A stretch of DNA of 64,000 nt from assembly GCA_942159475.1 (NCBI GenBank), contig OW804100.1, positions 5,658,127 through 5,722,126 on the forward strand, given 5' to 3'. Both the position numbers and the translations under genes were made by a program. How positions within the stretch are numbered: position 1 is the first letter of the stretch; every line of letters starts with the position of its first letter. The stretch comes from Sthenelais limicola. Lineage: Eukaryota > Annelida > Polychaeta > Phyllodocida > Sigalionidae. Shown here one piece after another: positions 26,901 to 36,462 of this stretch. The notes under the pieces were generated by a model that did no database searches, had not been told where the DNA came from, and saw only the letters and a list, made by a program, of their open reading frames with translations.

Positions 26901-29900
26901 ACCATCACATACCAAGTATGGGTTGTATATCGGTCTATGTTATATATACAGGACCATCACATACCAAGTATGGGTTGTGTATTGGTCTAAATTATGTATA
27001 CAGGACCATCACATACCAAGTATGGGTTGTGTATTGGTCTAAGTTATATATACAGGACCATCACATACCAAGTATGGGTTGTATATTGGTCTAAGTTATA
27101 TATACAGGACCATCATATACCAAGTATGGGTTGTATATTGGTCTATGTTATATATACAGGACCATCACATACCAAGTATGGGTTGTGTATTGGTCTATGT
27201 TATATATACAGGACCATCATATACCAAGTATGGGTTGTGTATTGGTCTAAGTTATATATACAGGACCATCACATACCAAGTATGGGTTGTATATTGGTCT
27301 ATGTTATATATATATATACAGGACCATCATATACCAAGTATGGGTTGTATATTGGTCTAAAGTATATATACAGGACCATCATATACCAAGTATGGGTTGT
27401 GTATTGGTCTAAGTTATATATACAGGACCATCATATACCAAGTATGGGTTGTGTATTGGTCTATGTTATATATATATATACAGGACCATCATATACCAAG
27501 TATGGGTTGTATATTGGTCTAAAGTATATATACAGGACCATCATATACCAAGTATGGGTTGTATATTGGTCTAAGTTATATATACAGGACCATCACATAC
27601 CAAGTATGGGTTGTGTATTGGTCTAAAGTATATATACAGGACCATCATATACCAAGTATGGGTTGTGTATTGGTCTAAGTTATATATACAGGACCATCAC
27701 ATACCAAGTATGGGTGGTATATTGGTCTAAGTTATGTATACAGGACCATCACATACCAAGTATGGGTGGTATATTGGTCTAAGTTATATATACAGGACCA
27801 TCACATACCAAGTATGGGTGGTATATTGGTCTAAGTTATATATACAGGACCATCATATACCAAGTATGGGTTGTATATTGGTCTAAGTTATATATACAGG
27901 ACCATCATATACCAAGTATGGGTTGTGTATTGGTCTATGGTATATATATATACAGGACCATCATATACCAAGTATGGGTTGTGTATTGGTCTAAGTTATA
28001 TATACAGGACCATCATATACCAAGTATGGGTTGTGTATTGGTCTATGTTATATATACAGGACCATCATATACCAAGTATGGGTTGTGTATTGGTCTAAGT
28101 TATATATACAGGACCATCACATACCAAGTATGGGTTGTGTATTGGTCTAAGTTATATATACAGGACCATCATATACCAAGTATGGGTTGTGTATTGGTCT
28201 AAGTTATATATACAGGACCATCATATACCAAGTATGGGTTGTGTATTGGTCTAAGTTATATATACAGGACCATCATATACCAAGTATGGGTTGTATATTG
28301 GTCTAAGTTATATATACAGGACCATCACATACCAAGTATGGGTTGTATATTGGTCTAAGTTATATACAGGACCATCATATACCAAGTATGGGTTGTATAT
28401 TGGTCTAAGTTATATACAGGACCATCATATACCAAGTATGGGTTGTATATTGGTCTATGTTATATATATATACAGGACCATCATATACCAAGTATGGGTT
28501 GTGTATTGGTCTAAGTTATATATACAGGACCATCATATACCAAGTATGGGTTGTGTATTGGTCTAAGTTATATATACAGGACCATCACATACCAAGTATG
28601 GGTTGTGTATTGGTCTATGGTATATATATATACAGGACCATCACATACCAAGTATGGGTTGTGTATTGGTCTAAGTTATATATACAGGACCATCACATAC
28701 CAAGTATGGGTTGTATATTGGTCTAAGTTATATATACAGGACCATCACATACCAAGTATGGGTTGTATATTGGTCTAAGTTATATATACAGGACCATCAC
28801 ATACCAAGTATGGGTTGTATATTGGTCTATGTTATATATACAGGACCATCACATACCAAGTATGGGTTGTGTATTGGTCTAAGTTATATATACAGGACCA
28901 TCATATACCAAGTATGGGTTGTATATTGGTCTATGTTATATATACAGGACCATCATATACCAAGTATGGGTTGTGTATTGGTCTATGTTATATATACAGG
29001 ACCATCACATACCAAGTATGGGTTGTATATTGGTCTAAGTTATATATACAGGACCATCACATACCAAGTATGGGTTGTATATTGGTCTAAGTTATATATA
29101 CAGGACCATCATATACCAAGTATGGGTTGTGTATTGGTCTAAGTTATATATACAGGACCATCATATACCAAGTATGGGTTGTGTATTGGTCTAAGTTATA
29201 TATACAGGACCATCACATACCAAGTATGGGTGGTATATTGGTCTAAGTTATATATACAGGACCATCACATACCAAGTATGGGTGGTATATTGGTCTAAGT
29301 TATATATACAGGACCATCACATACCAAGTATGGGTTGTGTATAAGTTATATATACAGGACCATCATATACCAAGTATGGGCTGTGTATTGGTCTAAGTTA
29401 TATATACAGGACCATCACATACCAAGTATGGGTTGTGTATTGGTCTAAATTATGTATACAGGACCATCACATACCAAGTATGGGTTGTGTATTGGTCTAT
29501 GTTATATATATATACAGGACCATCACATACCAAGTATGGGTTGTGTATTGGTCTATGTTATATATACAGGACCATCATATACCAAGTATGGGTTGTGTAT
29601 TGGTCTAAGTTATATATACAGGACCATCCCATACCAAGTATGGGTTGTATATTGGTCTATGTTATATATACAGGACCATCACATACCAAGTATGGGTTGT
29701 GTATTGGTCTAAGTTATATATACAGGACCATCATATACCAAGTATGGGTTGTATATTGGTCTAAGTTATATATACAGGACCATCCCATACCAAGTATGGG
29801 TTGTGTATTGGTCTATGTTATATATACAGGACCATCATATACCAAGTATGGGTTGTGTATTGGTCTAAGTTATATATACAGGACCATCACATACCAAGTA

Positions 29901-32900
29901 TGGGTTGTATATTGGTCTAAGTTATATATACAGGACCATCATATACCAAGTATGGGTTGTATATTGGTCTAAGTTATATATACAGGACCATCACATACCA
30001 AGTATGGGTTGTATATTGGTCTAAGTTATATATACAGGACCATCACATACCAAGTATGGGTTGTGTATTGGTCTATGTTATATATACAGGACCATCACAT
30101 ACCAAGTATGGGTTGTGTATTGGTCTAAGTTATATATACAGGACCATCATATACCAAGTATGGGTTGTATATTGGTCTATGTTATATATACAGGACCATC
30201 ACATACCAAGTATGGGTTGTGTATTGGTCTATGTTATATATATATACAGGACCATCATATACCAAGTATGGGTTGTATATTGGTCTATGTTATATATACA
30301 GGACCATCACATACCAAGTATGGGTTGTGTATTGGTCTAAGTTATATATACAGGACCATCACATACCAAGTATGGGTTGTATATTGGTCTAAGTTATATA
30401 CAGGACCATCACATACCAAGTATGGGTTGTATATTGGTCTATGTTATATATACAGGACCATCATATACCAAGTATGGGTTGTGTATTGGTCTATGTTATA
30501 TATACAGGACCATCATATACCAAGTATGGGTTGTATATTGGTCTAAGTTATATATACAGGACCATCACATACCAAGTATGGGTTGTGTATTGGTCTAAGT
30601 TATATATACAGGACCATCATATACCAAGTATGGGTTGTATATTGGTCTAAGTTATATATACAGGACCATCATATACCAAGTATGGGTTGTGTATTGGTCT
30701 ATGTTATATATACAGGACCATCATATACCAAGTATGGGTTGTGTATTGGTCTAAGTTATATATACAGGACCATCATATACCAAGTATGGGTTGTATATTG
30801 GTCTAAGTTATATATACAGGACCATCATATACCAAGTATGGGTTGTGTATTGGTCTAAGTTATATATACAGGACCATCATATACCAAGTATGGGTTGTAT
30901 ATTGGTCTAAAGTATATATACAGGACCATCATATACCAAGTATGGGTTGTATATTGGTCTATGTTATATATACAGGACCATCATATACCAAGTATGGGTT
31001 GTGTATTGGTCTATGTTATATATACAGGACCATCATATACCAAGTATGGGTTGTGTATTGGTCTAAGTTATATATACAGGACCATCACATACCAAGTATG
31101 GGTTGTATATTGGTCTATGTTATATATAAAGGACCATCACATACCAAGTATGGGTTGTATATTGGTCTAAGTTATATATACAGGACCATCACATACCAAG
31201 TATGGGTTGTGTATTGGTCTAAGTTATATATACAGGACCATCACATACCAAGTATGGGTTGTGTATTGGTCTAAGTTATATACAGGGACATCTACATTCC
31301 CGTGAATTATCTTCACATTGCAACCCTTACTATACTATAAATGGGTCAGATTTAAAAAAATGTACAATCGGCAGCTGTAAATCAGGCTAAAATTTGGTCG
31401 ATGCTAGGTAAATTCGAGTATATTTGGCATTGCAGTGTTTCTAGCAATCGGTTTGGTTAGGTTGAACTGTATTTTGAACTTTATTTTCGTCTGAAATTTG
31501 GGTTATTTGAGAGGATTGGTGAAGTTGAATTGTACATTTTCTGACAATCTGACCCAAATAGATTCCGTCCTCACTTCTCACTGGGTCAGATTTTCAGAAA
31601 ATGTACAATTCACTTTCAACAATCCTCTCAAAAATCCCAAATTTCAGATGAAAATAAAGTTCAAAATATAGTTCAACCTAACCAAACAGACTGCTAGAAT
31701 CAATGCAATGCCGAATTTACTAAATGCGTAGAGCTGCCAATTGTACATTTTCTAAAAATCTGACCCCACTATAGTAACATTTCTGTATTCAGTATTAGAT
31801 TCTATTGGGCAAGTTATGATGTACCGTTCTGTGTAGAAAAATCTATTTTCTCAAGCTATATTCTATAACGTACTGTCTGATTATTCTGCTGTTCCTTTAA
31901 TATCATTAGTGGGTGCATTCGGACACCAATTGGAACTGCAACAACTACGATACCACATGAAACCATGAACTGGGTATTGTTACATTAGACCTTGCTCTGT
32001 CAATCTTTTCATACATTTTACCTATCTATTTATCTCAGTATATCATATATGCTCTCAACATACTCTTCCTTACATCTCTAAATATTTGACTGACAAATGT
32101 GTGATGGAAGGTTAAGATCCTCACACTCTAGGTACACACCCTCAGATCAGATAAGTATGGTATGTCAGCCTACTTCGCTAATCTGTTTCCTGACCTATGA
32201 CTCGGCGTTTTAATGGGAATATAATGACATTTTGCGGTCTAAATGGAATCATAATGACTCTTTGCGGTTTGAGGCGAGAGGCTTTCCCTTCGTTTGAAGT
32301 GACTCTCTCATGTTTGGGCCTAGACTGTGCCTCTCGGCGGATCTATATCTATTCATACTGCCATATCCCTATTTTCGATAAAAGTACTAGAGCAGAAAGG
32401 CTCTAAAAATTCATTTATTCCCAGATCGATGGACAGAGTTATGTTGTAGAAATGTTTACGATCACAAGTGTAACAAATTCGCATTCAGAAATAGTTTCCA
32501 ATAAATTGTTGCAAAAGGCTCAGCTCCACTGATGTTTTCCCCGGTCGTTATGGTTGCAATATGCAGTGCGTCCGTTTGTGCAATATAGCGGTAGGGTCTT
32601 TATGATGATTAATAAACGACAATAATATATAATTATAAAACCGCATATTAGCCGCAATAAGCATGCGGTCCGGTGGAGCCATAAGCCCAGTTATAACAGA
32701 ATATTAATTTGTTTCCGGTCCGCGACCGACCCAAAGAAAATGCCGCCGACTCAAGCGTTTTTTAAGGCATTGAAAAATAAAAAAAAGTCCCTACCGACCA
32801 AAGAAATGCAATTGAAAAAAATTGTTGTTTTCGTTTATATGACAAAGAATTAATTAGCACCAATTGAGTGGAAATAATTAATCAATTAATGCGTCTACAA

Positions 32901-35900
32901 AAAATAAATTCCCGACCTACCGACCTAATTTTTTTACCATGAGGTGACCGAAAACAAATACAATTTTATTTTAGGCCTACCTAGACCTGGTGTGTTATAC
33001 AACCCACGTGCTAATACACTCCAATAGTTTGTAAACAAACAAGACATTTGTCCAGTCACGTTCCACCGGTCTATAAGTTAATCCCATCATCAAATATACG
33101 TAATTGCCAACCACGAACTGGTCGCAGGTGGAGAAGTTAAATTTGTTGAAACATGGGCCCAGACACGCTATTAATTCCTAAATATTTTGTAAGACGATGT
33201 GAAAGGAAATCAAAGACCCTAGATTATCCCTACCATCACTGATCCATAAGGGTCAGATTGTCAGAAAATGTACAATTTGCCTTCACCAATCCTCTCAAAT
33301 AACCTAAATTTCAGACGGAAATAAAGTTCAAAATACAGTTCAGCCTAGCCAAACAGATTGCTAGAATCAATGCAATGCCGAATATCCTCGAATTTACCTA
33401 GTATTGACCAAATTGCAGCCTAATTTAGCAGAATTTACTAAATGTGTTCAGCTGCCAATTGTACATTTTCTGAAAATCTGACCCGTGCAATAGGGTCTTT
33501 GAGGAAAATGGTAATTGTAAAAGGTGACAATTATTACAACTTTACCATTGAAGCCCAACTTCTGTAGAAAGCCTTTCTTAATATGTTGTTTTTTCTTAAT
33601 ATGCATATTGATTAAGTTCTAGTTATATTCAACTACTGTGATTTTGAATTTAATTGAATAACAAAGTATGTGCAAGTCAATAATGTGAAATCAGGGTGTG
33701 TTATCCGAAAGCTAACTAAATACACGTAACTTACAATGCTTATGTTCAACTAAACCAGGGATGCCTGGAAGACCTGTGAAACATAGCTTTCCCAGAAGGA
33801 TTTTTATAGAAGAGTGTGACGACTTCTTCCCTTTTTCCAAAAATGATGTAATTGTGATATATAAAGGAAATAAATTTGATACATACATACATACATACAT
33901 TCAAATTGTACTTAGAATAATCTTAGAGCAGTTATAGGGGATAATCTATCTTCATTGTTTGGCAGAGACTTGTAATGATTGTGTCGTGGTTCTGCAGGAT
34001 TACTATAATCTCAAGGACTATCCACAAATGATATATGGGTCAGATTTCCAAAAATGTACAATTCACATTTGCCAATCTTCTCAAATAACCCAAATTTCAG
34101 ACGGAAATAAAGTTCAAAATACAGTTCAACCTAACCAAACAGATTGCTAGAATCAATGCAACGCCGAATATTCTCGAATTTACCTGATATTAGCCAAATT
34201 GCAGCCTAATTTAGCAAAATTTACTAAATGTGTACAGCTGCCAATTGTACATTTTCTGAAAATCTGACCCATATATCGACTGCAATCATATATCCATGCA
34301 TAATATATAGCCTACGTATAGGGATGAGCCGGGGGATGAGCTATTCAGTGTAGTATTCACATTTTTGCACACAGTAATTTCTGGGTAAAGTACTGAATAG
34401 TTAATAAAGAGAACAACCAACACCCTTCAATAATTGAATAGTTTCCAATAATTGTTTTATGTTTTATAATGGGCCGGGACGAATCCATGGAACCACACTA
34501 TGGTCGTCAATTACACACAGCAAGACAAGCTTCCACACACGGTCTTACACATGTGTTATAAAATATATAAATATAGGCCCCCTAGGGTCAGATTTCCAGA
34601 AAATGTACAATTCGCCTTCACCAATCCTCTCAAATAACCCACATTTAAGACAAAACTAAGCTTCAAAATGCAACACAACTGATACTTTAACTCAATGCGA
34701 TACCAAATATACTCAGATATACCCAGTATTCTTCATTTGTCAGCCTAATTTAGCAGAATTTCCTAAATGAGTAGAGCTGCCAATTGTACATTTTCTGAAA
34801 ATCTGACCCATATATTGCCGTCGGCTGTTTCCACAGGCCAACTATTGCTTCCACAAGTTCCATTGCTTAGAATATGTCATCTTTCCTTGTATTCATGCAT
34901 AGAGTATAAGAGACCAATTAAGGAATAAAAAGTAAAATAATGTGCTGGAAAATAATTCCCCCTGCATTCATGAGCGCATTCCACACACAGAGACCGGACA
35001 GGAATAATTATGGACGAATTAAAAAATACAAATTGTTCAGTATAAAAATGGAATATTTGGCTGCTTATAGGTTAAGCTCCATCAGAAAGCCTATATTTAA
35101 ACTACCAGTGCCGTACGCCCGTATCCAACCATGGACGCCCTTATCAGCTGGTAGCTCTTCCTAGATATTAGCGAGATTATTTCTCTTGTTTTTATGCCTT
35201 TAGGACATAGATCGTGCCCTACAGGCTATAGTTTGGCACCAACCACCTCGACCTACATAGCAATACTAGCCTACTTCCTTGGCTGGAAACAAAACGGAAT
35301 TGTATGGACTTGACCCACAATTGTTTATACAATTATGATGGGGATACAACATGTGAATCTGCAGGCTTATCTGTGGGGGTATTTGCAAGCAAACCGCCAT
35401 CCAAAATGTCAACAAGAGTTCGAATTAAAATACTAAAACTCTAACTTCGGGTCTAAAAACAATTTAAGTTATCTTGATATTTTAACATCAAATAATCAGT
35501 ATGATAAAGTATGCCATATAATATCATATCATATCAGCGTATGGCAGTATTGTAAATGTAATGGACCTACGTCAATACTTCACCTCAAATATTGGTAAAA
35601 GCATGTCATTTGCTCAGTAAACACAGGCCCATGTGACATAATTTCACTACAATACAATTAAATAACCTGCCATACGCCTATATAATATATGATCAATATA
35701 TTCCAATGTAACGTATGCTATGTTAGTTTTAACGTAGGCCTATAGATCAAGCAGTCTATTGTTCAGTTGTTAGAAATATAGGCCTACTCTCACATTGTAG
35801 GCCTCGCGGATATGATTATTATTTGTATGTAGCCTAATATTTGTATTTCGATCAGAAATATTTTCCAACATTGAAAGGTAGGCCTATATCACATATAGCC

Positions 35901-36462
35901 TATGACTATGTGAAATTCGAAATGAGATCTGTTTAAGTTAAAGTTTAACTTAAACAGATCATGACTATGTGAAATTCGAAATGAGATCTGTTTAAGTTAA
36001 AGTTTAACTTAAACAGATCTTATTTCGAATTTCACATAGGCTAGGTGATAGGCCTACCTAGCTTTCAATGTTCAACTTGAACTTTAAGAAACAAAGAAAA
36101 AAAAAGGGTACGTGTGGTAGGCTTTACCCGGGGGTATACCGTAGACCAGGTGGTGTAAATAACTCCAGTGTGCATTGAACGATTCAACATGTATTAACAC
36201 GTGCACATGTATAACATGTATATTGATAGGCCACATAAAGTCATAATAGCCACATATCAGGCCCACGTACCGTTGCATCTTGCCCGGCATAATGTCCTAT
36301 AATCTTCGCGCCTCCAGGGTGCTTCTTCTGCCATCTTGTGACGTCATAAACGCCACCGTCGACGACTATCCACCTGTCGTCTGCTTTTGTATGTTGCTTA
36401 ACTTCAGCCCATGAGAAAACCTCCAGGGTAGCATTGGAGTTGGAATTGCCACCTTTCCCCAT
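5906..36462 (-). CDS. Fads: Front-end fatty acid desaturase (FADS-type), whole gene: nine coding exons plus one alternative exon
   Basis: Coding exons in order: 36271-36462, 14934-15035, 14138-14335, 13398-13499, 12542-12728 (or 10410-10596), 8457-8634, 7575-7751, 6372-6497, 5906-5954. All junctions are GT-AG and phase-consistent and give 436 residues (vertebrate FADS2 has 444). The N-terminus MGKGGN matches FADS2. Residues 1-90 form a cytochrome b5 domain with HPGG at 48-51 and a second heme ligand near H71. His boxes are HDYGH (172-176), HFQHH (209-213) and QIEHH (375-379); the third box begins with Q as in front-end desaturases. The ER-membrane enzyme inserts a double bond between an existing one and the carboxyl end of polyunsaturated acyl-CoA. 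The regiospecificity (delta-5, -6 or -8) cannot be read from the sequence. Intron 1 (21,235 bp) is exceptional. Confidence 0.95.
5955..6371 (-). other. FADS intron 8, with an interspersed repeat
   Basis: Positions about 6118-6345 ('cactctaggtcc' to 'gggcctagactgt') are repeated at about 32126-32330, and the right part again at 45078-45139. No coding capacity was seen. Confidence 0.6.
6372..6497 (-). CDS. Fads: FADS exon 8
   Basis: The first base completes the last His of QIEHH. The exon then encodes [17 protein letters not shown] and on to [13 protein letters not shown] is nearly invariant in FADS enzymes. Donor GTGAGT; phase 2 end. Confidence 0.95.
6562..6738. mobile_element. Mariner-like MITE (family 3), copy 1
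   Basis: Element starting CAGTGGAACCC, ending in a degenerate TTCAACTG and flanked by TA on both sides. It contains the phrase 'gagaccacc' as in copies at 13031-13208 and 14444-14585. CAGTG ends with TA duplications fit Tc1/mariner-derived non-autonomous elements. Confidence 0.75.
7051..7502. mobile_element. MITE family 4 with 26-bp inverted ends
   Basis: The left end TATAGGTGGCCTCCACTATC mirrors the right end with two mismatches or fewer and continues into CGGCAA. The interior contains a tandem duplication of about 60 bp (7349-7408 and 7409-7465, phrase 'cttgccagtcatttg'). It lies in FADS intron 7. No transposase was seen. Confidence 0.8.
7575..7751 (-). CDS. Fads: FADS exon 7 (third histidine box)
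   Basis: Acceptor 'catgtttcag', donor GTAAGT. It encodes [20 protein letters not shown] at the start and [15 protein letters not shown] at the end; the final His is split by intron 7. TQMSH, NIEQS and GHLNFQIEH are hallmark FADS segments. Confidence 0.96.
7752..8456 (-). other. FADS intron 6
   Basis: AT-rich. A T-run with 'tcttttattgcaatac' at 8148-8175 may be the reversed tail of a retroelement, but nothing else supports this. Confidence 0.35.
8457..8634 (-). CDS. Fads: FADS exon 6 (membrane segments 3-4)
   Basis: Acceptor 'ccctttcag', donor GTAAAT. It encodes [19 protein letters not shown] and a second hydrophobic stretch ending SLALYMFM. Its first two bases complete either VF (after exon 5a) or LL (after exon 5b), both acceptable at this site. 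Confidence 0.92.
8730..8966. mobile_element. MITE family 1, copy 5
   Basis: Complete copy with AAAT on both sides, allowing one altered base at the left end (CGGTCAG). It lies 95 bp upstream of FADS exon 6. Confidence 0.85.
8967..9884 (-). other. FADS intron 5b, left part
   Basis: No exon was seen. At 9446-9482 the reverse strand reads 'tgaataaaagttgtataata' followed by TAA repeats. The same string occurs on the + strand at 14010-14050 and similarly at 41815-41850, so it is probably the 3' tail of one retroelement family. Confidence 0.45.
9885..10316. mobile_element. MITE family 2, full-length copy
   Basis: The left end ATGTGATGTGTTTCAGGA and the right end are inverted copies (TCCTGAAACGCATCACAT). 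The subterminal AGTCACAAGTCGCAAA pairs with 'ttttgcgactta'. About 430 bp, no coding capacity, 95 bp from the alternative FADS exon. Confidence 0.85.
10410..10596 (-). CDS. Fads: FADS alternative exon 5b (variant second histidine box)
   Basis: A 187-nt exon-like unit after acceptor 'ccactag' and before donor GTGAGT. It is open throughout and has the same length and phases (0 in, 1 out) as exon 5a. It encodes [17 protein letters not shown], then [11 protein letters not shown] and a tail YQYQYQYFWL; the GASA start is closer to vertebrate FADS than exon 5a is. About 36 of 62 residues match exon 5a. The box keeps H-x-x-H-H but has GL in place of FQ, Thr in place of the Pro of KPN, and Tyr where exon 5a has His57. 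Using it instead of 5a gives an intact 436-residue protein. It could also be a duplicate exon that is no longer used. Confidence 0.75.
10786..10917. repeat. Hairpin-forming repeat next to MITE family 5
   Basis: Inverted arms 'tttatggttgtgag...ttctctaagcctcc' and 'ggaggcttagagaaaa...ccataaac' surround a short loop. A related hairpin with different arm sequence precedes the family 5 copy at 44670-44781. Confidence 0.65.
10918..11190. mobile_element. MITE family 5 (AGTCCCC...TTGTTGGGCTG ends)
   Basis: The left end AGTCCCCTTTTGTTGGGCTG is mirrored by the right end CAGCCCAACAAATGGGGACT. An internal 48-bp segment ('actggtctgtatgtg') is duplicated at 11080-11176. A second copy lies at 44782-45004 and a hairpin derivative at 43795-43923. 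Confidence 0.75.
11191..12541 (-). other. FADS intron between the two exon-5 copies, nothing recognised
   Basis: No exon-like unit or intact repeat was seen. If exons 5a and 5b compete, regulatory sites for the choice would be expected in this intron; I cannot identify any by eye. Confidence 0.4.
12542..12728 (-). CDS. Fads: FADS exon 5a (canonical second histidine box)
   Basis: 187 nt, acceptor 'cctcccacag', donor GTAAGT. It encodes [20 protein letters not shown] at the start and [10 protein letters not shown] at the end. HFQHH and [10 protein letters not shown] are typical FADS sequence, so this is the expected constitutive form. Confidence 0.94.
12729..13030 (-). other. FADS intron 4, left part
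   Basis: AT-rich spacer before the mariner-like MITE; nothing recognised. Confidence 0.4.
13031..13208. mobile_element. Mariner-like MITE (family 3), copy 2
   Basis: Best-preserved copy: CAGTGGAACC at the left, GGTTCCACTG at the right, TA on both sides, 178 bp. The interior repeats 'gaccacc'/'ggtggtct' as inverted sequence. Confidence 0.88.
13398..13499 (-). CDS. Fads: FADS exon 4 (first histidine box)
   Basis: 102 nt, acceptor 'tttatttag', donor GTAAGG, phase 0 at both ends. It encodes [18 protein letters not shown] and on to HHITIGILK, 34 residues, exactly the length of the corresponding human segment. H172 and H176 of HDYGH should bind the di-iron centre. It is too short to stand out as an open frame. 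Confidence 0.93.
13500..14137 (-). other. FADS intron 3
   Basis: No exon. Positions 14003-14052 read 'tgaataaaagttgtataata' plus AAT repeats on the + strand, the same retroelement-like tail as at 9446-9482. Confidence 0.45.
14138..14335 (-). CDS. Fads: FADS exon 3 (membrane segments 1-2)
   Basis: 198 nt, acceptor 'ttcttacag', donor GTATGT, phase 0 at both ends. It encodes [20 protein letters not shown], then two hydrophobic segments ending in [20 protein letters not shown] is the conserved linker of FADS between the b5 domain and the first membrane helix. Confidence 0.94.
14444..14585. mobile_element. Mariner-like MITE (family 3), copy 3
   Basis: A shortened copy (CTGTGGAACCTC to GGGTTCCACTG) flanked by TA. 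It lacks part of the left arm found in the copy at 13031-13208. Confidence 0.75.
14934..15035 (-). CDS. Fads: FADS exon 2 (second half of cytochrome b5 domain)
   Basis: 102 nt, acceptor 'atattgcag', phase 0. It encodes [15 protein letters not shown] and on to ETQSLG. DAF.A.H carries the second predicted heme ligand (H71). Two overlapping donors are possible (GTGTAA at 14935, GTAAGT at 14933); only GTAAGT keeps the frame into exon 3. Confidence 0.93.
15111..15556. mobile_element. MITE family 2, second full-length copy
   Basis: About 445 bp with ATGTGATGTGTTTCAGG at the left and the inverse CACATCACAT at the right; TTAT/ATAA flanks. It lies in FADS intron 1, about 75 bp from exon 2. Confidence 0.85.
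15557..16747 (-). other. FADS intron 1 between MITE and satellite
   Basis: About 1.2 kb of unique-looking sequence with no exon or repeat that I can recognise. It ends abruptly where the 52-bp array begins. Confidence 0.4.
16748..31287 (+). repeat. Giant tandem array, about 280 copies of a 52-bp unit
   Basis: The unit is 'gttatatatacaggaccatc' followed by 'acataccaagtatgggttgt' and 'gtattggtctaa'. All copies point the same way. Variation is concentrated at a few sites: GTGTAT or GTATAT; ATCATAT, ATCACAT or ATCCCAT; TCTAAG or TCTATG; and TA-dinucleotide number (48 to 56 bp units). Rare variants recur, such as an 11-bp-shorter 'tgtataagtt' form near 19584, 25822 and 29338. No other element interrupts the 14.5 kb. 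It fills two thirds of FADS intron 1. Long open frames inside it are artefacts of the repeat. Confidence 0.97.
31343..31555. mobile_element. MITE family 1, copy 6
   Basis: Complete ends with a perfect AAAT duplication at 31339-31342 and 31556-31559. It lies only 55 bp past the end of the satellite. Confidence 0.9.
31583..31766. mobile_element. MITE family 1, copy 7
   Basis: Shortened interior, but intact ends and a perfect CACT duplication (31579-31582, 31767-31770). It is the clearest proof that the target duplication is 4 bp. Confidence 0.9.
31767..33249 (-). other. FADS intron 1, middle part
   Basis: Positions about 32126-32330 are the second copy of the repeat seen at 6118-6345. The remainder, with several A-rich stretches near 32720-32960, holds nothing recognisable. 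Confidence 0.5.
33250..33484. mobile_element. MITE family 1, copy 8
   Basis: Full-length copy with intact terminal and subterminal inverted repeats; flanking 4-mers differ. Confidence 0.88.
34037..34270. mobile_element. MITE family 1, copy 9
   Basis: Full-length copy with ATAT on both sides. Confidence 0.9.
34585..34809. mobile_element. MITE family 1, copy 10
   Basis: Full-length copy of the sub-type whose interior reads 'tatactcagatataccc'; no matching flanks. Confidence 0.88.
34810..35869 (-). other. FADS intron 1, right part
   Basis: No exon or intact transposon. Short motifs of the form 'taggcctac' are frequent here, as in the rest of 35.7-37.1 kb. Confidence 0.4.
35870..36069. repeat. 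Fold-back palindrome with a 59-bp internal duplication
   Basis: Outer arms 'ttgaaaggtaggcctat' and 'gcctacctagctttcaa' pair. The inner 'cagatctcatttcgaattt' arm lies on either side of the dyad 'ttaaagtttaa'. A 59-bp block containing the dyad (35902-35960) is repeated at 35961-36019 with almost no change. Confidence 0.8.
36271..36462 (-). CDS. Fads: FADS exon 1 (start codon and cytochrome b5 core)
   Basis: I chose the ATG at 36460-36462: its context (GCCAACATGG) is good and MGKGGN matches the FADS2 start. The frame stays open another 28 codons upstream, probably as 5' UTR. It encodes 64 residues with [20 protein letters not shown] and HPGG, ending GHYAGQDAT at donor GTACGT, phase 0. HPGG carries the first heme ligand. 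Confidence 0.95.

Noticed and set aside
16713..31274. Dozens of long + strand frames with a repeated peptide containing YTGPS, TKYGL and YWSKL
   Set aside because: The unit is 52 bp (3n+1), so a three-unit cycle is read in every frame; frames end wherever the TCTAAG variant puts TAA in frame. No start context, splice signal or conserved domain.
16748..31287. CRISPR array
   Set aside because: Units are contiguous and nearly identical with no unique spacers, the genes are eukaryotic, and no cas gene exists. The same applies to 39153-40104 and 51554-51862.
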